Of a stretch of 64,000 nt of DNA, positions 55,480-64,000 are shown piece after piece (the first letter of the stretch is position 1; each line of letters opens with the position of its first letter). Source of the stretch: Cotesia glomerata (Eukaryota > Arthropoda > Insecta > Hymenoptera > Braconidae). A model generated the notes under the pieces. It had not been told where the DNA came from and made no database searches. It saw nothing but the letters and a program-made list of their open reading frames with translations. The translations under genes and the position numbers were made by a program. The stretch spans positions 8,060,469-8,124,468 of the forward strand of contig NC_058166.1 in NCBI RefSeq assembly GCF_020080835.1, written 5' to 3'.

Positions 55480-56226
55480 AGAAGGGTAATACAGGCTGTC
55501 TATCAGGATATTTATAAAGACTCTTATTAGGAAAATTAAAAAGACAACACCTAGGCTGCTCATCAGGATAATTTTAAGGACTTTTAACAGGAAAACTAAG
55601 ACAACAAAATCCAGACTGCTTATCAGGATATTTTTAAAGAAAATTTAAAGGAAAAAATTCAGGATGCATATCAAGATAATTATCAGGACTCTTATCAGGA
55701 AAATTAAAAGGACAAAATCTAGGCTACTTCTCAGAATAATTTTAAGGTCTTTGACCGGGCCGAGGACGAGGATGACTTCCAGGTTGCTTATCAGGATAAT
55801 TTTAAGGACTCTTTTAAGGAAAATTATAAGTATAAAATCCACGCTTTTTATCAGGACAATTATAAGAACTCTTATCAGGAAAATTAAAAGGATAATATCC
55901 AGGCTGCTTATCGATATTATTATAAGCACTCTTATCAGGAAAATTGTAAGGCCGAAATCCAGGCTACTTATCAGAATAATTTGAAGGACTTTTATCAGGC
56001 CGAAGACGTAGATGACTGCCAGGCTGCTTATCAGGATAATTTTAAGGACTCTTAGCAGAAAAACAAACGGGAGACAGTCCAGGCTATTGAAGGGTATAAT
56101 AATAAGGACTTTTATCAGGTGGAGTACAAGGACAAATTTCAGGGTGCTTATCAGAATAATAATAAGGACTCTTATCAGATGGATTACGAGAACCATTTCC
56201 AGGCATCCTATAAGGATAACTAACAT
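55480..56226. repeat. 60-bp minisatellite, about 12 copies (left)
   Basis: Units contain GGACTCTTATCAGGAAAATT and CCAGGCTGCTTATCAGGATA. The GGCTGCTTATCAGGATAATT word recurs at 55722, 55782, 55842, 55902, 55962, 56022, 56082 and 56142, exactly 60 bp apart. Because 60 is a multiple of three, long frames are open on both strands (about 193 codons minus). No ribosome or promoter evidence supports a protein. Confidence 0.85.
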
Positions 56227-56306
56227 TACATTATAATGACTGCATTATTATCTATAGTAAAAATTTTATTAACATATGAAATTTATAACGTCAGTGAACA
56301 AATCTA

Positions 56307-57466
56307 TTATAGAAATTGTTCAAAATGTCCTCCATTATTTTGGATACAACAACGAAGACGCTTGACGAAGTTCATTGCGCAGTTATCGACCATCTCCTGT
56401 GTGATCTCTCTCAGACAATCCGTGACTTTGTCTCGCAGAGTATCAACGTCGTCAACGGGATGACGGTAAACATTGGCCTTCACATGGCCCCATACAAAAT
56501 AATCCAACGGATTGAGATCTGGTGATCTTGGAGACCAATCTATTATTCCACCTCGACCGATATAGCGATTGGGAAAATTTGCATGAAGCCATGCTTGCGA
56601 AGCTCCTGCTGTATGAGCCGGAGCGCCGTCTTGTTGAAACCACATTTCTTCATAAATCCTCCGCGGAATTCCTGCTTCTCGACATTCTTGCCGTAAATGT
56701 TGATCGAGAAAATCTACATATATTTCTGATGTTAAATTTTCTTCGAATTCATAAGGACCAACCTATAATAAATTTTGTTGTTAGAACTTTACAAATCAAA
56801 AATTAGTTGAAGACAATTATTATAATAAATTTAATTTACAATCGTGCGTTGGCCAAAGTGGATTCCTGCCCAGATGTTAATCGAAAACCGGTCTTGGTGA
56901 TTCCGAACAATAGGGCAGTGGGGATTTTCTTGAGCATACCAGTGGAAATTTCGGGTATTCCAAAACTTATTCCGGCCAAACTTACTTTTATCAGTAAACA
57001 GAATTTTTTTGAAAAAATCTTCATCGTTTTCGAAACGATTCAAGAGTTCCTGACAAAAAGCCATACGAACTGGATAATCCTCGGGCTTCAATTCTTGAAC
57101 TCGTTGATAATGATACGCGTGAAGCTTTTCATCTTTCAGTGTTCGTTGGAAGGTGCCAAAAGACAAATGCAGTTGCTGAGCAACTCCACGAATACCGATC
57201 TCTGGATCTTCCTCAACGGCCTCAATGATAGCCTCTTCGTTCTCATTATTTCGTGCACGACGTGGTGCACCAGCTTCTCGGTGATTTGGTAAAACATTAC
57301 CAGACTCACGTAATCGGCTGACTGCACTAAGGATCACTGGAGAACTTGGATGCCGCCGATTCGGGAATCTCTCTGCATACCTGCGCCGTGCTTCAGCAGC
57401 ATTACAATTGGCCATACCATACAGGAGGATCATATCAGCATACTCTTGAGCAGTATATTCAGCCAT
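56307..57466 (-). CDS. DD41D mariner transposase, 360 aa, two exons
   Basis: Excises and inserts the element at TA sites. Exon 1 is 57466-56840 (209 codons) and exon 2 is 56762-56307. The 77-bp intron starts GTAAAT and ends TTATAG; the joined frame has no stop. The N-terminus (MAEYTAQEYADMILLYGMAN, RRYAERFPNRRHPSS) matches the helix-turn-helix DUF4817 type. The catalytic aspartates are D159 (ILFTDKSKF), D254 (FQQDGAPAHTA) and D296 (SPDLNPLDYFVWG), with exactly 41 residues between the last two. That marks the rosa/Visitor DD41D group rather than the classical DD34D mariner. The 5' ATG at 57466 is the natural start. It appears intact and may be active. Confidence 0.9.
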
Positions 57467-58064
57467 AATACAGATATTGTTTGAGAAAAATCGATTTATG
57501 AATATTTAAATTCTTAAGTAAATTATTAATTGTAATGACAGATACACACCGAATTAATTGATTGACATAAATAAAAGATAAGCGATCGCAACGCGAACGT
57601 AGTAATAAGCGTGCTCTTTTTTTCTGAATGAACGAATAAAAAATAGAAGACTAAAATGTAGGATACAAGGAAGATCATACAGAAGGACCATAAGAAAAAT
57701 GATTAAAAGGACAATATGCAGATATTTTAAACGCGTAGACAACTTAAAACACTCGAAAGAATCAATTGATGATCAAATCTAGATTGTTAAAAAAAGGAAA
57801 ACGTTCTAAGAGTTAAATTGGAGGATAACATGAAGGCAACAAAATTGAAAGCTTAGCAGGATAATATTCAGGATAAATTTGAACGACTAAACTGAAGGAG
57901 AATCCGAAAGATGATTTTACTGGATAAAGTTTAGGTTAAACTGCAGGAGTAAAAATCATGTTATCAAGATTAGATTAAAAGACAATTGGCCGAATATTCA
58001 AAAAAACACAATATGGAGGCTAGCAAGATCGAATTCAAAAATTCTTAGAGGTTAATAATAAGGG
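57467..58064. other. Interior of the mariner element, non-coding
   Basis: Upstream of the transposase start. AT-rich with loose GGACAATATGCAGATA-type words that resemble decayed 60-bp units. The transposase promoter is expected here but was not identified. Confidence 0.4.
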
Positions 58065-58770
58065 TATTGCTGGTAATCTTGCTCATGATCTCGCTCATGG
58101 TCTTGCTCATGGTCTCGCTCGTAGTCTCGCTCATGGTCTCGCTCATGATCTCGCTCATAGTCTAGCTCGTGATCTCGCTCACAGTCTAGCTCGTGATCTC
58201 GCTCATGATCTCGCTTATGGTCTCGCTCATAGTCTCGCTCATGATCTTGCTCATGGTCTCGCTCATGATCCCGCTCATGGTCTCGCTCATGATCTCACTA
58301 ATGATCTCTCTCATGGTCTCGCTAATGATCTCGCTCGTGCTTCCGCTAATGATCTCACTCGTGGTCTCGCTCATGATCTCGCTCGTGGTCTCGCTCGTGG
58401 TCTCGCTCGTGGTCTCGCTCGTGGTCTCGCTCGTGGTCTCGCTCGTGGTCTCGCTCGTGGTCTCGCTCGTGGTCTCGCTCGTGGTCTCGCTCATGATCTC
58501 ACTCGTGCTCCCGCTAATGATCTCGCTCATGGTCTCGCTTATGATCTCGCTCGTGGTCTCGCTCATGATCTCGCTCGTGGTCTCACTCATGATCTCGCTC
58601 GTGGTCTCGCTCATGGTCTCGCTCGTAGTCTCGCTCATGGTCTCACTCGTGCTCCCGCTAATGATCTCGCTCATGGTCTCGCTTATGATCTCGCTCGTGG
58701 TCTCGCTAATGATCTCGCTTGTGGTCTCGCTTATCGTCTCGTTTGTTGTCTTGTTTGTCATCTCCCTAAT
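58065..58770. repeat. 12-bp minisatellite, about 58 copies
   Basis: Tandem CTCGCTCRTGRT units (CTCGCTCATGAT and CTCGCTCGTGGT variants), with occasional GCTCCCGCTAATGAT units at 58340, 58510 and 58650. Both strands are open for about 190-210 codons (SETTSEIM-type on minus) purely because the period is a multiple of three. Confidence 0.9.
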
Positions 58771-59039
58771 ACATATCCAACCTATCTATTTATCTATAAT
58801 ATTTCTGAAATTATTTAAAACTTGAAATAACTCTACTCAATTATATGGAATTTCATAAAGTTGGAGTTTCGGATCTCAGCCCTAAAAATAATGTTAATTT
58901 TTTAATTTCACCTTGCATAGTGATCTAGATATTGTTCTTAAAATAGGCATTTTTTTCTACAATTTTTTTATTTTTCTGACATTTATCGTAAGCTACTCTC
59001 TTAAAATGAATGAGTGGAATTTTACAGTGAAATCAGTAA

Positions 59040-59340
59040 ATTCCAGTTTCCTGATAAGAGTCCTTTTTATTATCCTGAGAAGTAACCTGGAAGTTGTCCT
59101 ATTTGTTTTCCTGATAAGACTCATTATTACCTTGATAAATAGCCTGATCCTTCTCCTGTTAGTTTTCCTGATAAGGTCCTTACTATTACCCTGTAGCCTC
59201 GATAAGCAGCCTGGGAATTTGTCCTTTTACTTTACCTAATAAAAGTCCTTATTTTTATCTTGATAAGTAGCCTAGAATTTGTCCTTATTCTTCGTCTGAT
59301 ATGAGTCCTTTTTATTATTCTGACAATTGACTTAGAATCT
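59040..59340. repeat. 60-bp minisatellite, inverted copies (right)
   Basis: CTGATAAGAGTCCTTTTTAT, CCTGATAAGACTC and GATAAGTAGCCTAGAATTTG are inverses of the left-array words, so the satellite is part of the palindromic architecture of the element. Confidence 0.75.
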
Positions 59341-59460
59341 TTCATCTTTATAATTTACAATAAATTAATTTTTATCTTTGATTACCTATCCATTCATTAA
59401 TTCAATAGCTTCTTTAAATTTTAAAATTAAGTTTAAAATTGAGTATTTTATTTTATTTTA

Positions 59461-59683
59461 TTTTTTAGGCGCGCAGTAGCCTATCGGATCCGGCCCTTGC
59501 TTACCAAAGCATTGGATCGGGTTCGAGTCCGGCGTACGCCAATGAATATTTTCAATATTTAAGTGTATTATACTGCTCAGCCCAAGAAATAAAACGAGTT
59601 CCAATCTCAAAAGTTTACCCCCTAACGTAGTCGCTCACGACCTTAGTAGTTTATGCGACTTTAAACAAAATTAAGAAAAAAAA
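59461..59683 (+). mobile_element. tRNA-derived SINE inside the mariner right arm
   Basis: A box TAGCCTATCGG (59477-59487) and B box GGTTCGAGTCC (59520-59530), then a body ending in an A-rich tail. It is flanked by ATTTTATTTTA on the left (about 59446-59460, within a repetitive tract) and at 59684-59694. It is a different family from the SINEs at 48.7 and 52.7 kb and interrupts the otherwise matching terminal repeat. Confidence 0.75.
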
Positions 59684-59976
59684 ATTTTATTTTAAAGGTT
59701 ACATTTGTTTAAACTCTTAAAAATTAGAATTATTTAAAAAAAGTAAACAAACAAAAGTAAAACGTGAAGTTGGAAATCGCAACGCAGCCAAATTTATTAT
59801 TTATTATTTTGTATTTTTTTTTAAATGTTAAATCTCACATCGGATTGGTCAACGAAAATTTTGAATAACTCAAAAACTACTCAAAATTTTCAGTAACGAC
59901 TAAGAAGTTTTCTGCTCAGAATTGTTTTCTCTATTCGAATATCTTCGCTGTAAAAGTAATTTTGGATCACCCTGTA

Positions 59977-60629
59977 TTACAACTACTGAAGAAGCACGAT
60001 TCCGTTGGATTATTACAAACCAATTTATTCAATAAATTATTATAAATTGGTTAAGTTTCCATAATCCAATCAGTATTTCTCGCAAATTTTGGAGAGTTAC
60101 ATCCTAAATAAGAAAATGGAATCGTAGTTGTGACCACCATCTGCATCGTATAAACTCAATTTTTTAACGAGCAGTTTGAAATTTTAAATATTTAACAGAA
60201 AATTATTTTACTATCCCGAATAATCGGGTATATATACTTATACTTTATAATCCTCAACTTTGTTTATAGTGATATAATAGTTAATTTATTTATTATTTAC
60301 TATTAATTTTTTTAAAATTATATGGAGTCAATTGAACCAGCAGTCCCAGGGACGATTGAACCATATGGAGAAGCATGGGACATGCGCGCGCACCTTGACT
60401 GTACATGAAAAATACTTAGGGAAATAACCTAACAATTTGATGAACTGAATTTTCAAGTGAAAATTATTTTTAAATTGATTTTAAATTTATTTAATATAAC
60501 ATCTTCTCATTAAAAATGTGCAACAGTAATATTAGCAAGTAACAATTAATATGTTATTTATTAAAAGTTCGGATTTGAGTTTTAAATAGTATTGGTTCAA
60601 TTGACCTCGAACAGTGGTTCAATTGCCCC
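59977..60629. other. Flanking sequence with repeated CAATTGAACC words
   Basis: AT-rich. GGAGTCAATTGAACCAG, GACGATTGAACCATATG and GGTTCAATTGACCTCG recur, and the same words continue after the solo LTR at 61634, showing one older sequence. No gene recognised. Confidence 0.45.
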
Positions 60630-61633
60630 TGTTATGTCCGAATTAATTATAATTAAATAATTATTGGTAGAGTGGGCCTTGAGAACGCTCGGACACGCTT
60701 TTAGATAGATTTTCTCTTGTAGATAAACTACAAGAGTTTTATTTTTAATGTGGATTTCGAACGCCTCCCGGTATCCAGGAGTTCCAAACGGCGAATTTAA
60801 AGAGAAGTCGATTACAGGAACCGAACTTACCTTCGTCCCTTATGAATTCAATTGTTGATTTAAATTTGAGTTGTCGATCGGTAGATCCTGGATTGGTTTC
60901 TCTTCCTTCTCTCGTGGTTGAGATCGATGTAATGAAAGAGGTTCAGGAACTAATCTTAGAAATGATGGGTTCCACGATATTCGGAGTTTTACTGTTTATT
61001 CAAAATTTTAGCCCTACGGGCGAGACGCACTCAATGCACAATATTTCACTTAATAACTATTTACTTATAACTATATTTAGTGATTTAGAATGTTTAATTA
61101 TGAGTTCGTGAACAGAATAACGACTCTGGCGAATACTTAGATCCACCCTTAATTAAATAACAGATCGAAAAGTTGGAATTTAGAGAAAGATATCAATACG
61201 GACAACGGGGCCCTCGATCCTGCTCGAAGAGCACACTGGCGCGATTCGTAGACGATATAATTTAAAGAATCAAATAGGACAATACTGAATTTAGAAGTTT
61301 GTATAAGCGACCTAGTGCTTTATACTGCCTTGTACGTAACGCGGTACGGGGACACACACGGGTTCTACGAGGATACCTTCCCTCGTATTCTTTGATAAAA
61401 GATTGAACGCGCGTGCCGCGTTGCTTAGGGTTTTTAAGCACTCGGGTCGCGACTTTTGGGAGGAAATTGAATTTTGTTATTGGTCTAAAATTGCAAGTTT
61501 GACAGAACGTGGGCATGGTGTGCTCAAGGCGTGATCGAGGTGTTGTCCGATTGTCCTTCAAAGTGCAAGCGCTGCACTTTTCGTCGTGAGGCAGAGACCC
61601 CGAGTGTTATATAAGGCGACGCCGGATATAACA
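60630..61633. mobile_element. Solo LTR, 1.0 kb
   Basis: TGTTATGTCCG at the start and CCGGATATAACA at the end are inverted termini with TG...CA. CCCC lies on both sides (60626-60629 and from 61634), a 4-bp duplication within C-runs. The interior is CpG-richer than its surroundings and has no gag, pol or primer site. Orientation is uncertain: a TATATAA word lies near the right end (minus-strand TATA at about 61608). Confidence 0.7.
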
Positions 61634-62165
61634 CCCCCGAGCGGCGGTAAATTGAACCTTTCGACGCGTTTAGATAAATTAATAATTTTTTTTAAATTCA
61701 CGTTGTTTATTGACTAATTTACGTATTAATAATGATAGTAAACTTAATAAACTACCATTCCAAGAGAAAAAAAAATATTATTTAGTTTTAATTCGAATAG
61801 TAAAAAATTACTAAACTTTTTTTGGTTCAATTGACCCCTTTCTCCCCTACCCACCCCTGCAACCCTCTCTGGGGTGAGACATCGTAATATTTGTTTATAG
61901 ATTATTTCTACATCTCTTACAGAAGATTCCTACCAAATTTGGAGTCGATAGGAGCTATAGTTTAAAAACAGGAATTTTTCATTGTTAACGCCCCCGCAAC
62001 CACCCTTGTAGGTGAAATTCCGTTAAATCCGTTCTTAGCAGACCTCTACTCGGCGAACGGAATATTCCTACCAAATTTCAAGTCTCTAGGTCTTATAGTT
62101 CCAGAGATATCGTGATGAGTGACTATATCTATAGAAAGTCTCCTATATATATATATATATATATA
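61634..62165. other. Repeat-derived flank with two related units
   Basis: TTCCTACCAAATTTGGAGTC at 61929 and TTCCTACCAAATTTCAAGTC at 62067 are about 138 bp apart and each is followed by TAG-TTATAG-type words. Then (AT)n at 62146-62165. Likely a dispersed insect repeat; no gene. Confidence 0.4.
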
Positions 62166-62167
62166 TT

Positions 62168-63388
62168 AGCTGATACCCGCCGCTTCGCTGGGCATGCAAT
62201 AAAATTTTATTGTGTAACCTAGACGAAAATTTAAACAAAATGATTAATTTCAACAATCTTAACGAAATGATATCGCTTTTTATCTATAAAATAATTTTTT
62301 TCACAGCTCTGAATTTGTTTATAAATTACATAAATAAATATGTTATTAAACTTTTATCTAAGCGCCAACTTTAATAACGTTATAAAGATTGGTCATTCAG
62401 ATTATTATTTATTATCTCAGCGCCATTTTTTATAAAAATATGAATATTAGTAATCAAGATTATGAAATTAATCACATCTCGTGTAAAAAAAATCAGAAAT
62501 TCTTGCGGTGAGTCTGCGGAATTCCTAAATAATTCACATTAATTCTAGGTCATTTTTAACCAGGAAATTTTTTTCAAAACAATCCATGAGTTCGGTGGAA
62601 ATTTTTGTAGACTTCGGGCGAAATTCCAGCTGATATCCGGCGGAAATTAATATGAATACTTAAAACATTATTCTTAAAATTGAACAATAAAAAAATTTGG
62701 AAGTGTCTTCAACTAATATTCCTACGGAACTCATACGGCCTTTTAGATAAATTTACTCGATTTTGACGTTTATTTATTTGTACACATGCCTTAATATTTC
62801 TCGGGAACACTAAAAAATTTCTACAAAGCTTTAGTAAACTTTCTGCTGACATCTGGCAGAAATTCATGTTTCAACGAAATTGTACTTCAAAGTGGAAAGC
62901 ATAAAATTTCCATTTGATTTCCAGCATATATTCCCGTTAGAACTCATGCAGTATGTGCTATCATTTAATTAGGTTTTTATTTTGATCAGACAACACTAAT
63001 GCCCGGCAATTTTTTCCGGAACACTAAGTAATCTCCGAAGGAATTCCTGAATTGGTCCGGTGCATTCCCTGCTGATATCTTGCGGAAATTCATAGAAACA
63101 TTTAAGGAATTATTCTTAAAACTAGACAATAGGAAAATTTTGCTTCAGTTTTTTAAAAATTTTTACTCAAATTTCATACGGTCTTTCACATAAATTTACC
63201 CTGTGCTGGCTGTTATGAGTTTATCCGGGTGTCCTTAGATTTTTTCCAGACGAATGGATTAATTACGAAGAAATTCCGGCGGAAGTCAGCATGGAAATTT
63301 AAAGAATTATTCGTAAAACATAACAATAGGAAATTTTTGCTTAATTTTGCTAGAAGACTTCACTCAAATTCCATAAAGTCTTTCACAT
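62168..63388 (-). mobile_element. Helitron-like terminus with internal tandem repeat
   Basis: The minus strand ends GAAGCGGCGGGTATCAGCTAA next to T, matching a Helitron 3' end (hairpin, then CTAA|T) and resembling the well-preserved one at 1802. The 5' end was not found; the element may extend to about 63.39 kb or be truncated. Confidence 0.45.
62632..63388. repeat. Degenerate tandem repeat, ~215-bp period, four units
   Basis: Each unit has GCTGATATCCGGCGGAAATT-type words, then ATTATTCTTAAAA, AACAATAGGAAAATTTTGCT and CATACGGTCTTTCACATAAA. Starts are near 62632, 62846, 63069 and 63264. Non-coding. Confidence 0.65.
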
Positions 63389-64000
63389 TGTAACGGGTGT
63401 TTTATGTCTGTTCATTGACCCCTTAATTAATTTAATAAAATAAAACAATACCTAGCAAAAATGATTCTAAATTAACAAGGGCGCCACCAGGATTTTGTAT
63501 CTCGGTTCCTGAAACCGGAAACCAGAGCTGAGCTTATAATCTACAGGGAGAGAGAGTGGAGGAAGGTGATCTGAAAGAAATAAATTTTTATTTAACAATA
63601 TATCGATATTTATTAACCATATAAAATAACAAATGGTGATCACTCACGCACTTACACTACAATTAACAACTTAAGACTACAGCCTAACTAACGGCTGACC
63701 AGGACCTCTTAAAATTAACAGCCTAACTAACGGCTGACCAGAACTTCTTAAAATTAACAGCCTAACTAACGGCTGACCAGGACCTCTTAAAACTAAGAGC
63801 CTAACTAACGGCTGACCAGGACCTCTTAGATAACAGCGAAGCACTTCGCAAAGAGACTAATCGTATGCGAAGGAACGCTGTTAACACTCACACACACATA
63901 ACCCACGCGTCTTCACACACACTGACTCTACTTTACTTTTCACTTCCGAACTTATAAAATTGAACTCCAAAACTTACAACGTTAACTTTACTACAATTTT
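63389..64000. mobile_element. Possible LTR running off the right edge
   Basis: TGTAACGGGTGTTTTATG starts a new composition after the tandem repeat. It contains a 39-bp tandem repeat and CA-rich sequence. TGTAACGGGTG-like starts are common in insect gypsy LTRs (recalled). The other end lies outside the window, so this is tentative. Confidence 0.35.
63679..63835. repeat. 39-bp tandem repeat, four copies
   Basis: AGCCTAACTAACGGCTGACC then AGGACCTCTTAAAATTAAC, with starts at 63682, 63721, 63760 and 63799. The minus strand stays open as a 13-residue repeat (GQPLVRLLILRGP); the plus strand has stops in each unit. Confidence 0.9.

Larger units (their letters stand above)
55028..59974 (-). mobile_element. 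Giant DD41D mariner element, 4.95 kb
   Basis: Ends CAGGGTGATCCAAAATTAC and its exact inverse, each flanked by TA (55026-55027, 59975-59976), the Tc1/mariner target duplication. Inverted arms of about 400 bp (55028-55432; 59345-59974, the latter carrying a SINE) lead into mirrored 60-bp minisatellites. A 12-bp minisatellite and a two-exon transposase lie between. Typical mariners are 1.2-2 kb, so this one is expanded three- to fourfold by repeats. Confidence 0.85.

Noticed and set aside
55645..56236. Hydrophobic 193-codon repeat frame resembling a membrane protein
   Set aside because: Product of the 60-bp satellite; the opposite strand is equally open.
58186..58825. Long frames on both strands coding SETTSEIM or VSLMISLV repeats
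   Set aside because: They come from the 12-bp satellite, whose period is a multiple of three. No start context, splice sites or non-repeat domain support a protein.
61262..61561. 99-codon minus-strand frame as a gene
   Set aside because: It lies wholly inside the solo LTR and resembles no protein family.
55480..63835. CRISPR array
   Set aside because: Repeats are directly tandem with no unique spacers, in clearly eukaryotic sequence without cas genes.

Overview
This is eukaryotic DNA, most likely from an insect. It is AT-rich and full of (TA)n and (CA)n microsatellites. It carries Helitrons, Tc1/mariner-type MITEs, tRNA-derived SINEs, R1-clade and Jockey-clade LINEs, and DNA transposons whose transposase genes contain short spliceosomal introns. 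The repertoire (many R1-type LINEs, an IS5-like transposon, a DD41D mariner, a pogo-like element) fits a hymenopteran such as a parasitoid wasp. That assignment is inference; no host marker gene is present. I found no host protein-coding gene I can support, no rRNA, no CRISPR array and no bacterial-style operon. Almost every coding stretch belongs to a transposable element, so this reads as a transposon graveyard with two elements that still look intact.

Layout. 0-6.7 kb: a decayed gene-family fragment at the left edge, a 1.5-kb Helitron with a remnant of its ORF, then a pile-up in a (TA)n tract (MITE, 2.2-kb LTR-like element with an internal 44-bp minisatellite, second MITE). 7.8-13.3 kb: an IS5/PIF-type transposon with about 505-bp terminal inverted repeats and a barely broken transposase, inserted inside an older foldback repeat; a second, decayed transposase lies next to it. 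13.5-17.3 kb: a 3'-truncated Jockey-clade LINE. 17.6-22.2 kb: copies of an abundant unclassified repeat (called REP here) around an antisense R1-type LINE. 22.2-38.7 kb: about 16.5 kb of R1-clade LINEs lying between the two halves of one REP copy, with both junctions in its (CA)n tract. It includes an internally deleted LINE with a continuous 471-codon chimeric ORF, a LINE split by an intact pogo-like transposon (29.05-32.48 kb), a nearly full-length LINE whose ORFs carry stops but no frameshifts, and a 5'-truncated sister copy. 38.7-48 kb: more REP copies, a tRNA-like sequence, MITEs and non-coding DNA. 48-54.5 kb: a second LTR-like region, two copies of one SINE with intact A and B boxes and target-site duplications, and foldback elements. 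55.03-59.97 kb: a 4.9-kb element flanked by TA, with long inverted repeats, mirrored 60-bp minisatellites, a 12-bp minisatellite and an apparently intact DD41D mariner transposase with one 77-bp intron. 60-64 kb: a solo LTR, a Helitron-like terminus with a degenerate ~215-bp tandem repeat, and a possible LTR with a 39-bp tandem repeat running off the edge.

How the parts fit. The LINEs supply reverse transcriptase and endonuclease that could have mobilised the SINEs and a 68-bp module seen here with a 17-bp target duplication. The REP family supplies (CA)n tracts in which R1-type LINEs sit in a constant orientation. The two intact-looking transposases (DD41D mariner and pogo-like) are the best candidates for functions still active. 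The nesting gives relative ages: REP and LINEs are older than the pogo-like insertion, and the foldback repeat is older than the IS5-like element.
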